A stretch of 64,000 bases of DNA, taken from the NCBI GenBank assembly GCA_032173965.1, contig JAVUNC010000004.1, positions 61,047,501 through 61,111,500 on the forward strand. Reading direction: 5' to 3'. The notes below the pieces were generated by a model. That model did no database searches and had not been told where the DNA came from. It saw nothing but the letters and a program-made list of their open reading frames with translations. A program made the translations under genes and the position numbers. This stretch comes from Sitta carolinensis (lineage: Eukaryota > Chordata > Aves > Passeriformes > Sittidae). Of this stretch, positions 33,991 through 48,540 are shown one piece after another. Each line of letters begins with the position of its first letter. Position 1 is the stretch's first letter.

Positions 33991-34073
33991 TTTTCCGTCT
34001 CTCTTCAGGAGGCTGACAGCTTGCCGAGGTCAAGCCTTGAGCTGTCATTGACTCCTACGGGACACACGAATGA

Positions 34074-34136
34074 GGGTTTTTTTTGGTTTTTTTTTTTTTT
34101 TGTTTGTTTGTTTGTTTTTTTTTTTTTTTTTTTTCT
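34074..34136. repeat. T-rich tract with (GTTT)n
   Basis: T runs are interrupted by ggt and gtttgtttgtttg units. The tract lies just after the second CpG island. Confidence 0.9.
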
Positions 34137-35998
34137 GTGAGGAAGAGGGATTTACTACACTATAGGATTTGCTTTTTTCTTAAAGTACTTAACTTGGTTA
34201 AAATTTAACTTTCAGTTGTTTTTTTTTTTTTTTTATTTCTCTGTTAGAAGTTTATGTCCCTTAGTCAAATGACAGGACATTTTTTAGAAAGGTGAATATT
34301 AGCCAAACTTTTCTCTGAGGGCTATTGCTTCCCCTGTCTGACTTTAACACAAGTATGCTCCTCCTTGCAATGCATGGCCAGTAAGGCAAACTGCTTTTGT
34401 AGAAGATATTTAAAGTAGTTGATGAAGAGCAAAAGTACTAGCTGCCTTTAAGATGCGAGTTCAAACACAATCTTCCTACCTCAGCTGATATTTTTAATTT
34501 ATAAAGGACTATATAGGACAAAATCCAAGCCATGTTTTTGGGTACGTGATATATCTACACGCATGTTTGTCTGTGACCACTTTGTCTAACATGATGAGGA
34601 TCTTCATGAATAAATATAAATGACACATACGTTCTCTTTCCAGGAATCAGTAGGAGAGGATGTGCCTGGCATTATTACCAGGAGATTAGCAAATCCAGCT
34701 CTGACCAAATGGGGAAGAGGTTCCCAATCGGTACACTCAGATTGGATTGCATTGCAGTTGTAAAATTAGCATCAGCAGGTACGATCTGTTTCTTGGTTGT
34801 CCCAAAGCTCAGCAGAAAATCTGGCTGTTTAAGTCTGAGATACCCAATTACATGCACAAGCACAAGGTGTCAAGCAGTCCTGTCCCTTCTTGGCACCTTG
34901 CAAGAGTGCTCCTTTTCTGTTGTGAGATCTTCAGTATGCCAGTGACCCTGCAACATCTCTGCTGTGCTCTGAGCCTTCATGGGGGAGAAATAAAGATGCT
35001 ATCATTGGGAATTTCCCTTTACTGGTCCTTCCTGTCCCTGTTGTTGGTTTGGAGAAGCAGTGCAAGGGGCGCTGCTCTGCTTCCGTGCGTGAGGAGCGGT
35101 CACACTGCATGACACAAATTGGGGCTGAGCAGGGCAGGTGGCTCTGGGTGCAACACAGGGAGTTGTGCTAAATGGAAGTACAGGTACAGTCACAGGATTG
35201 GTGACAAACTGTGCTTTTATTACTCCATACTGTGCGTGCTTTCTGCCCCGGTGCCACTGTGTGTGCAGTATATTTTCCACCATTAGCGTGTTACTTGTGC
35301 TGAATTGTAAGTCAAAGCAGTCAAAATCTCATTTGCAAACCTAATGGGAAGTGGTATAGATCCTGGAGTACTGTAACTGTGTAATGGGCTGACTGGCACT
35401 GCTTTTTAAATTGTTCAGTGCTCTGACATATAAATAAGACCTGGTTGTTCTGATCATCATGCAGATGCTGAAAATTAATGATAGGATTATTTGTGTAAGA
35501 AGCAGAAGATGGGATGAGCAGGAATAAAACAGAGAAATAGGATTAGAAGGACTGTACCAGTTCCTCTGGACCTGTGTATTAGTGTGAGAAAAGTAGTGGG
35601 AGGCTTGGAAAGTTTGGTACCAGAAATCACATAAATACAATAAATAATTATTTCCCAAAGAGGGCCATTAAATCATGTAGTTTATTCTTTAACCAAGGCA
35701 GGTCACAAATTCATGCTCTCTATCTAAAGGCAGCAACTTCTATTTCCTCTAATTTCTATAATTTTCTCTGCATGTAAAACCTCTTTGTGAAGTTCTGTGA
35801 GCACTTGCATGTCTTCTTTCGGTGCCTGCCCTTCTCCCAGGACTCGGTGGAAAGGAAGCATCATAATATAATTCTCCTCCCCTTGATTATTTAGACTCAT
35901 TTTATCTGCAGTGTATTGCCAGGGCTGCGACCTGATCTGCTGTCCCTCCCTCAAATTCCTAATTTCTTGACTGATGATTAAACCCCGAGAAACATCAA

Positions 35999-36016
35999 CC
36001 CCCCCCCCCCCCCCCC
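35999..36016. repeat. C18 homopolymer
   Basis: Eighteen consecutive C, then gccc. The opposite strand is a G18 run. Its exact length is prone to sequencing error. Confidence 0.9.
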
Positions 36017-38200
36017 GCCCATAAGTGAATACACATGCTATACCTAAGGCAGTCAGTGCTGTCATTGCAAGTTTGAGCACTCGACCTTACACCTAACTTT
36101 ACAAATCTTAATTGTCCTCTTCAGTAAGAGCAACCTGGCTCAAAAGATGTTTTCAAAACTAGAGTATTGCCAGCTAGCTCCCTATTGGTCCCTCGGAGCT
36201 TTTATTTTAAGATGTTCCTGCTTTCAAAGATAAGCATGAGACAAACAAGACTGCTCCAAACACCAAGGGAATAGCAGTCACACACTTCTACTTTAGCCTG
36301 TGCCACCGTGCAGGCAGCTGCATCATTTAATTGTCACTAAACCCAGAAGAATCTGTTTGTTCTTTTCTTTCGTGTGTGGAAAGAAGTAGGAAATCTCTTT
36401 GAATGATGGCAAGAATACTGCTATTTTGTGATAACTAGCAGGAAATAGCAGGAGTTAGGACAGAAAGAAGGTCAGTTGACTTCAATTCTGTATGGGAAAA
36501 TCTTGAAAGTTGATCATAAAATTTAATTGCACATATATCCTGGGCACAATGAAATAAATATTTTGCTTCTAATTTTGCATTTTTGCTAACTTGTCTCTAT
36601 GTTCCAATGCATTCTTCTGTATATGGGCTTTTTTGCAATTTGCTGTGAAGGAGTATTTTGGGTTCCAGACGTCTCTGACATGACAATCCAGAAGCAACAC
36701 TTATTTCCAATGGACTTTGCTGTCTCTTTGTTTCTTGTATTTCCTCTTTTTCTTGCTTTTTCTGCTTGTACTGATTGATCTTTTGAAAAATGGCATGAGT
36801 TGCAGTGCTAAATAAGAACCAAGGATGCCTTGGTAAACTAGTTCTGTCTTGGAGGACAGAGTAGATCTGCTTTTGTCCTTTTTTGTCTTGCACCTAGGGC
36901 ACTAGTTTAGGAGAAGCTGTTTCACAAACAACTTGGGATTGAAAAATATAAGCTTAGGAAAGCACTTAGGAAAATATTAGTGTAGCAGTATCTAACCTGT
37001 GCTAACACGTGCAACTCCAAGCAAATGTAGTGCATTGAGCAATATTAAACTTTGCTCTTCCACTCACTCTCTTGTTTCCAGGTTTCTGTTGCTTTTAATT
37101 GTGTTGAGGGACTCTTTAGGAGAAGCAAGGATGTCTTCTGCAAGAGTGACATGTCTTTCAGAGAGAACCACAACAGCACGAGTTCCATGTGATTTTTTTG
37201 GTTATAAACTGTCACTGCAAATTTTTTGGTGTACTTTAGCTAGAATGTTATTTCAATCACTGTAGCTGTAAAATGTGATGGACAGCTTTGGTTTGTCCTG
37301 TCCTGCAGAAATAAGTAACTTTAGATTCAGTATGGCTTTTTGAAATATTACAATAAAAGCCCTGTAAAGGTGAGCAACAAACAAGTTATTTATAAAGCAT
37401 TAGAATTCTATTTTGCCAGTGCCTTGACAGGTTGATGCCCAAAGAAGACACCAAGTGTCTGATCATTTTATTGTCCTGCAATAATAAGCGGTGGAAGGAT
37501 CAGCAAAGCACATATTAAAGTCATAACTTAAGTAGTTCAATGCTTATTTTGTCCCTTGAGAGGCAGATATTCTTTTCCAGGTGGAATTATTTCTGGAGTT
37601 ACCATCACAGATATGGCATGCAGAATACCAAGAGGAGTTTGAAAAGAAGGAAAGTAGAGATGCTGAACAAAGATCTGGAAAGAGGGAGTAAGCAAAAGGC
37701 AGAGGGAAGGTAGTAAAGTACTGGAAAGTATTAGCTAAAAAAAGAAGTTAGTAAAAAATAACTGATGTTTGATTGGCATAACGAAAGAGAAGCTTGTAGA
37801 CAGGAGTACAAAACCCTCAGAGATTTGTTTTGTAATCATAGGTTTTATATTCATTCAATTTTCATTTGGTCTTAACAACCAGCTTGACTTTCTCTGCGGA
37901 GAGGCAACCTTTGTAAAGCTCCAGAAATGTTCAGTAGGTGTTCTAGGCTGCTTTTTGGCTTCTGTTTTTTTTTTTTTTATTTATTTTTTATGTGCTAGGA
38001 GTCATGGCTCACCTGAATCAATAAGTAAGGAAATTACATTAAACCCTTTTCAAGTGATTAGTACAAACCAAGAAGATGCAACATAATCTTTTTCTGCTTC
38101 AACTGCACTTAGATATCTCAGCACTCACCCATATTAATTAGGCAAGTGACTTAATATTTCTCACAGTAAGGAAGAGCAGGAGATGATTTGCCTGTGGAAA

Positions 38201-38203
<3 letters not shown>

Positions 38204-38252
<49 letters not shown>
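38204..38252. repeat. T49 homopolymer
   Basis: Forty-nine consecutive T. No retroposon body that would explain it as a polyA tail is recognisable directly to its right on the minus strand; a CR1 copy begins some 330 bp downstream. Confidence 0.92.
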
Positions 38253-38253
<1 letters not shown>

Positions 38254-38577
38254 TATTCTCAGGGCTCATCCAAGAAAAGACCAGGGCTGCTGGCCAGGAT
38301 GAGTCCAAATGCACTATGACAAACCCACCCCTCCCTCTTTCAGTAGAAGAGAAATTTGATAACTAGCACATGAGGTATCCTAAGTAGATGATCATTTGCT
38401 TCCTGTAAACCTGGCAGCCAGATAGCCCTTCCTCATCCCAGTGGTGCCAGGCACTGGAAAGAGATCACACAGTGCTGGTCTTCAGTGGTGGATGCCAATG
38501 AAAGTAAGAAAAAATGTGTCAGGTGAGGATTTCCACAGTTAGGTGGTTCGACCCCAGATGAAGGTGAATGAAATGTC

Positions 38578-39025
38578 TCTTGTCCAGAGAAGAGCAGCAG
38601 AGCTGATGAAGGGTCTGGAGCACAAGTCTTAATGAGGAGCAGCTGAGGGAGCTGGGGTTGTTTAGACTGGAGAAAAGGAGGCTTGGGAGACCTCACTCTC
38701 TACAGCTGCCTGAAAGGAGGCTGTACCCCGGTGGGGGTTGGTCTCTTCTCCCAGGAAACCAGCAACAGGACAAGAGGACGTTGTCTCAATCTAGCCCACG
38801 AGAGTTTTAGTTTGGGCATTTGGAAGAAATTCTTCACAGAAAAGGTGATTAGACACTGAATGGGCTGCCGAGGGAGGTGGTGGAGTCACTGTGCCTGGAG
38901 GTGTTTAATGCAAGGCTGGATGTGGCACTCAGTGCCATGGTCTGGTGGGCACGGTGGTGATTGGTCATGTTGCACTCAATGATCAGAGGTCTTTTCTCAC
39001 CTAGTTGATTCTGTGATTCTGTAAC
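38578..39025 (+). mobile_element. CR1 LINE 3' fragment (about 450 bp)
   Basis: The fragment contains the end of the CR1 ORF2 region and the 3' UTR in order: gaagggtctggagcacaagt, gcagctgagggagctggggt, ggaagaaattcttcacagaa, and the tail gattctgtgattctgt. Confidence 0.9.
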
Positions 39026-42000
39026 TAACAATTTCAGCAAAATGTAGCACAGCCTGGAGCACCGATTCATCAGGAGCCAGTGAAACTGACACAAGTCTGC
39101 AAAATGTTTTGGTTTCAGTTAACTCGGGGTATTCAGGCAAAAGTAAGTTTACTGGAAATATTTTGACTTGTTCATGACTCACTCGTTTTTACAAATCTAA
39201 CACTCCTTTCCTCACAAAGCAAGTAAATAGGCAGGCAAAGCAAACACATGTACTATAAAATCTGTGATACCAAAATTCTGTAGTTCTCAAAAGTATTCTC
39301 AGCTTGCCCTTGTTTGAAACCATTTGAGGGGGTCAGGGAGGTGTTCACGTGGTGACACTCGCTATGTCCTGGCTTGGAAACATGTTGCTTTGGATTTCTA
39401 GTTTTGCTTAGAAAAAAAGATTGGCGAGGCATTTTGTGTCTCTTGGGGGTTGCAGATGGATTGTAATGATATTCTTGTCACTGGTTGTGCCCGGCAAGGC
39501 TTCTGGACCTTATTACTTCTCACATAGCAGCTGCCAGGGACAAGAATAATTTTCACACTTGGAAATCATCTTTAGTTGACTCGTGCACATTTACATGCTG
39601 TTCTCTCTAAAATACTCTTAGTGTAAGTGATAAAAGGAATTGTCTCCCTTTTTAATCATTGAATTTGCTATACAGATTTTTCACTGAGTCTCTGGAGGGT
39701 TTTGGCTAATAAAAATGCATCCAAATTTTTAAGCATTTATTGAATGAAAAGAAGAAAGGCTGCCCTGGCCAAAACAGAGTGATTGACAAGATAGAAAACA
39801 AAACAAGGATAAATGGGAGATTAAATTGCTTTCTACCCTTTGTCTCACTCTAATCGAAAAGATAAGGCTTAAAATGATTTTTTTCCCTTTAATTTGTTCT
39901 TATTGTTTCAGCAATTTGTCAGTGTTCGTGCCTGAATCTCGGAACGCTTCATTGTCATTGCAGGCTTCAGGACTTATAAAGCCAATTATTTACAGATTTT
40001 TAGACCTCTAGCAAAGATGAAATACTGAGTTATAGAGTATATACTATGATGGTAGAGATCATCAAGTGACCTAATTGAGAAGGGGTTGTAGTCTCAGTCC
40101 TTTCAAAAATAAAATTATCAGATTTTGGCTAAGTTTTTCATACCATTTTTATCAACATCAAAAATCTCAGCATTATAAAATAATTTTAAAATAAGACCTT
40201 ACAAAAATGAGTATGCACTTCCTAAACTAATAGAAAACAGAGACTATAAACAAGATTGTTTTAAATATTTTTTACCCAAATCAAAAAAGCAGTTCACAAA
40301 ATACTTGAAGACCATGTAGAATGAGTGCCTTTTTTTGATCTGTAAAAAATCAGCCCAATATATTACTTTGAAAAGTTTTACTTGTCACATTCACTAATTT
40401 TTTAGACTGTATAAGTCTCTTAATTATCTTTGTGGTCAGTGATTTGCACTGATAACTTTATAAATTTGTTACGTAATCATCTAATTTAGAAAGACCCATA
40501 GTCAGGTTATAATTTTTAATACTAAATTTCGGCCTGATGGCAAAAATTGTCACACATCTACTTATGTGTTCTGGTTGCTATCATACTTTAATAATATATT
40601 TGGGTCCCAGAATCTGAATTTACTGTAAGTTTTAATTTAGCATCATGTGTTTTGACAGGGGTTTTCTTCCAAAGTTGAATCCAAAAGTTTACTGAGCAAC
40701 TTAAGACAGAATAATTGTGGAGTGTGTGACCCGTGCCTTCAGTTTGTCCCAGCAGAGCATCAACTCTTGAATCATATGTATTCTCCCAATGTGAATATGT
40801 TTAGTAAGTCATTAGTGACCATTTATTAGAAATCTGTTAGTTTGTTATTAAGAATGTAGTAGATGTTGGAGATCAGAATGTCATGATGCAACAAGTAAAA
40901 TACTTCTACTTTGGTAGCTGTGGCAGAAAACATCCAAGTATTTGATAGTGAGCACTTTTAGATAACCCTAAGTTCTTCCACTTGCAGACCTCACATGGTG
41001 TATAAACGTCTGACAGAATATGTTCATGTAGCTTTTTATAAATTACTAAACTAGCCTTTTGGTAACTTGGGGTGCAAATGCCAAACACCTGAGTTGCTTC
41101 AGGTTATTTTTCATTAACTCACAGAACCATACTGAATGGATATTTCAAAAGTCAGAGTTGGAGTTGAAGAGGGCACACAATTGGGCAAAGAAATGAAGGC
41201 AAGTGACCTTTCAGTGAATTTTAATAAAAGGTTAGAGATCACTTAGCTTGTTTTTTCTACATTATTGTAACTTTCTATGTCAGGGTCACTTTTAAATGAA
41301 GAAATGGTGTTCTTTGCCTCTGCTGCTAGAGCACATGTAGAAGATTATCAGGTTCCAAGGCTGTCTCTGAAAAACTGGCATACAGACAAGTGACTGCAAT
41401 AAAAATGCCAAGCTGCTGAAACACAGTGTATTTTATATCAGCCTGCACTTGGCATTCATTAATGTATAGTGCACCATATTCCAAGCTCTTTATTTGGTAT
41501 TGACAGGGGAATTAAGTTGTTTTTGTCATCCTGTGGAGGTAGCGGCTCTTCCCTTACCAGTCTCTACATCGTTGACCTTGTTATCCTGTTTTCATAATTC
41601 CTTTTGCATTCTCTTTCACTGAAAAAAGGAATCTTGTGTAGAGAAGAGACAGTCTCCTTTGATGTATTCAAGTTTCAGTCATGCTGGACAAAACAGTAGA
41701 AAAACATTGCCCTGCAGGATGAAATTTTAAACATGGACACTGTGCATGTAATGCCACATTTTTTTTGGCTTCTTGTTTGAGTAATATGCAAAAAGTGGCA
41801 CAGAATCACAAAAAGGTTTGTATACCATGCAATTCCAGTCCAGACCTCAGAAAGGCAAGGGTCTAGTTATAGGTCTGTGGTATCAGTTGTCAGTATGGGA
41901 GAACAAGATGTTCAATTAATCTTTAGTTGACAGTGGGGAGCAACATTTTATCTCTCTTTTATCTGACAAACAGGTTACTGGGCTGAATATGAATATTCTG

Positions 42001-45000
42001 CATCTGTATCTGCTTTTATTCAACAGTAATCTGTGAGCCACAATTTGCAGATTTTTTTGAGTCATTAAGTGGCTTGATAACCAAAAAAAAAAAAAATAAA
42101 GGAAACAGCCAAGTCATATTTAGGAACATGTGTAGCTTTCATTATTAAAGCGTATATGTGCCATTTGGAGGATTTGGATATTACTAGAGTGGTGCCCTGT
42201 CGACATTCTAGGCACTAGTAAGAAAACATAACCCCTAAAACAAACATACCTTTTAAGAAAAAGCAGCAAGAGATCTCTCCTCAAATTACAGTTTAGTTCC
42301 AATCAAGTCAGTCCCTGATAATTGATGTGATGGCTAATTTCAGTAAATTAGTTCTAATAATCATCCCTTGCCTCTGCACTGTATGAAGTGGTAGCTTGCA
42401 TTTTCCATGCAGTATCCTGCTCCAGCCAGTTCATGTGTGTGAACAGGAGGGAGAGGGTGTGGGTGGTATTGCTGCCGAGCTGGCCATTGACAGGTCCAGC
42501 TGCTGGCCCAAGGAAATCTGAGCTTGCAGGTTGGAGCAAACAAACAGAGCGAGGTGACAGGCAGCTGCTACCAGTAGAAGTCTTGAAGCATTAATTAAAA
42601 CAAATCAGCTCCTGCTGTCTCTCTGCCTCAAGTATTAAGTTCTTAGTGAAAACTTTGCTTATGTGTCAGAGTTATAAGGATGTATTTGTGTTATCATGCC
42701 TACTTCAGGCAGCTCAAGCAAATCTCTGAAGTATGAAGTCTTTGGGAGTTGGGAGGAAAAAGAAAACATTTCTACTAGCCAAGAAACTGTTAACAAACAG
42801 TGAGGCATATTGGGGAAGAGCAGTAATTATGCTTTGCTTCATAATTTATGTATAGAGACATCCAGCTTTCATGAAGCAGCTAAAGAGACTAAGCTGCTAA
42901 ACCCGTTGGGATCACTGTGAAGCTCACTTTGCATCTAAAATAACTGAAAAATACCAATATTCTTGACCTAAAATCCTTTTTCAGGTAAAACTTCCTCACT
43001 TTAACAAGTTTCTGAATGAAGTAGTCATTGAAATTTAAAACTACTTAAAGTGTATGAAAGTGAGCAAAACTGAGAAGTGGGATTTGACCAAACAATTTGA
43101 ATTAAAGTGTTTTTATATAGCAGCAACTTTACACACTGCATCACCTTATTGCAATGGTGCTTAGGCTGCATATGTCATAGGTAATGTGCAAGTTTGTGAG
43201 CATTTTGAGGGTGGGAGGTTTTAGATTACCATAATCTAAGCAAGATGTGTTGAGGTAAGGTGTTGGCTTCTAGATGACAAATCTGTTTTTATGATTTCCT
43301 GAAATACTGACATTGCCAAAGTACTGGCTAAATGTGCATCCCCCTCTCTGGTCACGGGAGTGACTGTTGCACTGTGTGGGAACTTGTCTGTTTGTCTGTC
43401 TCTGCTGTGGGTTCTGCTCACCACATTTGGAAAGTTTTCAGATGTTAGTGTGTGTTATTTGTATCAAACTTATGAAAGAAGTGAGTGTTAAACCCCAGGT
43501 TTTTGTCAAACCTGTTTTGAAGCCACAGACTTGTTGACTCTTTGGGGACAGCTGCTTGAGGATTTTGCAGGAAAGGGACAGGAAATCTCCCTGCTGACAG
43601 TCAGTCCAGCAAAGGAGTGGCAGTGCTCTTCTTGAAATAAGTGTTGGGATGCAGTCTTGAAGTGTTGAAAAAAAGTTTAGCCAAGGTATTGAGGGAGAAC
43701 AGGAAAAAGTGCTTTTTCACGTGACCTTGTACAAGTGGGCTTGGTGTTTATTTTATGCTGGGGTTCAGTCCTGAGTTTCAGCCAGTAGACCAGAGTCCTC
43801 TCCAAAGGGCTCATTGAAATGGAAATGGTTTTGCCCTGCTGCTGTGGAATGCAAATTATTTTAGGAATGTTCCTGGGTCTTGAGGCTTTCTAAAGCTCAC
43901 ACTTACAAGATTTATTTTTTTTTAGCTCATTTTATCCAATTCTCATAAGAAAATAAGGATCCAGAAAAATGATTGGTGCCTTGATCCTGACCCAGCAAAA
44001 TATGAAGTGTAGGTCTGTGTTCATGTGTACAAATAGTTCCCTGCAAGTCAGTGGTGGGAAAACATGGGAAATGCAGAATTGCTTTGCTGGATTGCAGTCA
44101 AAATTCTGAGTGCTTTGCAAAGCCAAACCACAAGAGCAGCCCTCAGTAAGGCAGGCTGGCATGAGATGCTGTTTGGTATCTTTCCCTAGGAGTTTGTATC
44201 CTTTTGTTACTATTACTTTTTAAAAATTCTATATAATAGCTTTTCTTGTTATCAGGGCACTGGAGATGGGAAAAGACTTGTGTTTGGTGCATTGTCTGCA
44301 AGCCCTCTGGTCTTTTTGCTGACCAAAATAGACCAGTGTCAAGTGATACAGGCTGGGAAAATATGGTGGGAGACATATTTCAGAACAGGAAGAATTTGCT
44401 TTGAAACATGGAGTGGGATTTGTTGGTCTTTGTGTTTCTGGTATCAGGGCACAGGATAGAAGATGAATTTACTTTTCATGAAAATTGGGGTTCTTTTTTG
44501 CTTTAAACTGAAAACAGACTTGGATACATTAAGTGCCTGTATGTGGACCATATTTCCTGATGCTATATGTTGAGGTGATCGTAACCAGGTTAGAATATTG
44601 ATTGGTTGGTGGAGGGAAGGGTAAGGCAAGTCTTTTTTTATGTATCCAGATTTTATGCATGGTATAGCTTTGCTGATATATCCGCCAAGGGATCCAAAAG
44701 TTTTTAATAGAATTACTCTTGAAGTCACTGGGAACTGACAGGTCTCTTGGTTGTTTGCATACTGCTGCATTTAATCTGTGGAGATGCGTATATAGGTATA
44801 AAGTTTCCTTCAGCTGCAGGACCAGCTTATGTATTTGTATAGTGTCTATGTATCTGCAAACAAAATTTGAAACATTGTCATGAAGTTATACAAAATATCC
44901 ATAGTAAATACATAAGAGAAAACATCCTCGAGAACATAATTTTAGTCCACTCACAGTCTACCTTATGATTTTGTACAGTTCTCTTACCTCTGCATAGTCC

Positions 45001-46099
45001 TTTCTAAAAGACAAAGACATTACATTTATGATTTTGGGTTTTCCTTATTTTTTTACATTCACAGATAAGACTTACTTGAGGAGCTTCTGCACTATTAGTG
45101 AGCCAAATTTCTGTATTGTGGACACAAGCTTTCATGTGTTGTACTGTACAAGCTTTTTTGCTTAATCAAGGGAAAGATGCAGAATCCTGTACATAAAGAA
45201 AAAGATGATGGCAAAACAGTTTTTCTCTTTTGTAATTATAAAATAATATCATGACTTGAAAAAAAGCCCCAAGTAATTGTAAAAGCACAAATTATGCTAT
45301 TTTATATTATAAATAAAGTGGTTCATAATTTAATCTGTTTTGCCAGTGAGGGACTCTACGTGTGGTAGATTAAAAATTCACAGAATATCACTGTCGATCA
45401 GTGACATCGAACAAATCATATGTTTGATGAGTTGTACTTAGCACGCACTAAATCCTGATATAGAGGTACTTGTGGGACTAGCACAAACTTCAGAAAATCT
45501 GCATAGGTTTCTTTAGATGAAGATTTTGGCCATGCATATTAATTTTTCCCCTGTTAGTATTCTGTTAATCTTAAGTAATTTCTACAACATTATGATTATC
45601 TTTCCTGTTCTTGAATTTGGGAGAAGAGAAACTATGTCAGCAGTTAGCCCAGCACAAGCACTAGCGTAGCCAAAAGAACCCAAGGAGGGACACTAGTGGA
45701 ATGCTAATGCTGTGTGATAGATGCGTTGTCTCCTGAAGGTGTTTTCTTCTAAGGGTTGCAACCTGAGTCTTCAGGTGTGCTGAAAGTTAAACCCCAGCAA
45801 CTGATTTCTGTGGTGGCAGAAAGAAGGCCCTTCCTGATTTAATCTCACTGTAAGTAGGTTAAGTGTGGTTTTCCTGTCACATCTTTGCTTGTGTATTTTA
45901 GACATTGCAACTCTATTACTTACCATAGATGTGTTGAAAAAATACATTTACTTGTGTTTTACCTTTACTTAGTTAAAATATGATAAAAGGTACTTAGATA
46001 ACAATGTCACTTACATGAAGCTGTTGTGAATCTATAAATGAGTTGTGCTGAGCGTTCTTCTGAGTATCCAAGGAATAGCAGTGTCCCTTTCCAGCTGCA

Positions 46100-48540
46100 T
46101 GAGTAAGGTGGACAGATGACTTCACATTGTGAGAGTAGTCTTTTGATGACTGGTTAACTAATGTGCCTCTTTGGTGAGCAGCATAGAGCTGAGGTGCATT
46201 TGGGGGCTGTATAACATCAGATCTCTACAAAGAGTATGCCTGTGTTGACAATTGTCATTGTTTTTGGACATTGTTTTTATGTGAAAAGCAGTGTAGGGAA
46301 TTCTGTAATAACCTCTGAGGACTTGGTGGGGGGCAGAAGCTGATTGCTTCAGAACAGCCATGTTTCAACTCACAGGGGGTTCATAATTCAGAAGCTCTGA
46401 TACAGGTCTCTCTCTGCGTGGCGTAGGTGTCTTTTGAAGGCAGCAAGTTCTTTTGTTATCTACAGATGGCATCATGTGTCAAGCACAAGGGTATCACCCA
46501 CAGTGTGAAAACTTTTCCTTTTGCTGACACTTATTTCTTTTCCCACATCTGGGCCTGCTTTTCCCTTGGCTTTCTGTGGCATAGTGCCAGGGAAGATAGA
46601 TGTACATCTTCTGAAAGACGGGTCAGTGGAAGAGCTCTGTCACATGAACCCACATGAGAATCCTTAGGTGTTGCATGCAGGGCATCTGTCTTGAACAAGA
46701 AGTTGTAGTCTTATGTTGCAGACATTGCAAAGGTCCCTCATGCAGCAGCTCCCTTGCCATGGAGTTTGCTGTCTCTGGTCAAGATGAGCTTCAAGGCCAG
46801 GGAAACAAGTACTTTTTGGTAAAACCATGTCATCCTAGAACTCTGCAGTGACCTGCAGCAGCTGTTGAAGGAGGAATCTTTGCTGCCCTTCTTGTTGCCT
46901 CCCAGTGTGAAACTCTGGTAAGCAAGGAAGTTATCAAGGCTGTTGCTGGCAGCCTTCACAGATGTCTCATGCATCATGAACAGCCCCATAGGTCTTGTGC
47001 AGGCTGGTTTTCCTTGCTGTGCGTTTCCTTGTGGAAGTCACCTTTCCTCTGGTGTAGCAGTGACTTTGATCCTCATTGTAGGTCCTCCTCATGAACCATA
47101 CTGGGAAACTGCTGCCTGTTTTCACTACTTCCATGTCTTCTGCACCAGAACAGAGCAGGTAACAGGCATTGCTTTTCCCACTGTGGACTCTGGGCATCTC
47201 AGGGCAGTCCCACCACCATTATATGTATCTATTCTGAGTCATATATGCCCACAGTGTGCCCACTATTTATTATCACTTATAAAATGCATAGTCTGTGAAT
47301 TTTTGGCAATGGTGGAGCAACTGAAAATAACACAAACCCAGAAATCCTGGCTCCTACACAAAATACGCTGTGGCATATCCTTCTAGGTAGTGCAGAACCC
47401 ATCCCCACTTCCTCTAACGGGTGCAAACCACTTTCCACCACCACAAAGCATTGAACTTTTCATCATTCAAAGTGCCTGTAATCACTGCTTTGCTATCTCT
47501 TGACTGTTAACCATCAGTTACACTTAACCCATCAAGTCTTCCTCAACCTAAATGAATAAGCTCTTTTCCTGATACCTGAAAGCCTGTAAAAACCTCATTA
47601 GGCTTTTCCTCACATTTTCAAGGCTGCAATTTTCATGTATGGGACACATCCCCTACTCAGCTTCTCTTCCTCTTCTGCTCATTCTTTGATGAGAAAGAAG
47701 GTTGCTTAAGAGCAACTGCAAACAACATCTTTTGACTGTGTGGGCAGCACAGCAAATTTGGCCAATATACCTACAACACTGTCTAAACACTGGTACATGG
47801 CCAGCCACCTGAATTTAGTGACAAGTGACTGATGTAGCCAGAAACTGCCAGGCACTGTGCTGCTTGGCACAGTATATGTGGCTGCCACAGCTCTGCATAT
47901 GTTGGAGCCCCCTTGGTCAGGGGGTAATACACTGCACAAGGGGTGCTCTCATATCCTTGGGGAAGGAGAAGGTTTTGTGCAGCTAGGATGGCAGGCAGTT
48001 CTGGGTCCATGCTGAGGGTAACTGCAGGTTAGAGCTGGCATAGCTTATGAAGGAGCTTGCAGTTCTACTTAAACTCCCTGCCCCTGCAAAAACACTTTGT
48101 TGGACTCATCCTGACCTGTCAGAGAGAATGTCTGAGCCAGCTGTTGGAAGAGGAGCAGTTCTTTGTGGTGGTGTGCCTGTTGTTCCTCTGTCGTGGGAGT
48201 GGGTTGTGTTGCAGTGACTGGGATGCCCTCATGGAGGTGCTCCCTCTTGGTCTGTAGTTTCTGTGCCCTTCCCAAGGGCTGAACTTGAGTGCTTGGAGTT
48301 GCTGTTGCTAACACTGCTTCATCATAGAATTGTACGGGGGGAAAAACTTCTCAGGCATCAGTGGCCTGTGGAGAAAAACACTTTGGTGCTTTACCTCCAA
48401 AATGACATCATAGTACAACTCAACCAAACCTTAACTGGGGTGTTCATGGACCACAGTGTCACTGTGACAAGGCTTGCTGGAGGATGTGTGGGGGCCAGGG
48501 AGGGTGTGGACTGAGGCTGCGTTTTCTCCTGATAGGAGAG
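46100..48540. other. Unidentified 2.4 kb block, possible fossil element or pseudogene
   Basis: Base composition is more balanced than in the AT-rich neighbours. Several medium open frames line up on the minus strand (for example ending ELLLFQQLAQTFSLTGQDES near 48150, and SFWLHQSLVTKFRWLAMYQC near 47800), separated by stops. This looks like decayed coding sequence, but I recognise no family. It could equally be an old transposon or chance. Confidence 0.25.

Noticed and set aside
33096..34140. Several 100-210 codon open frames at the second CpG island
   Set aside because: All are Arg/Pro/Gly/Ala-rich composition artefacts with no recognisable domain.
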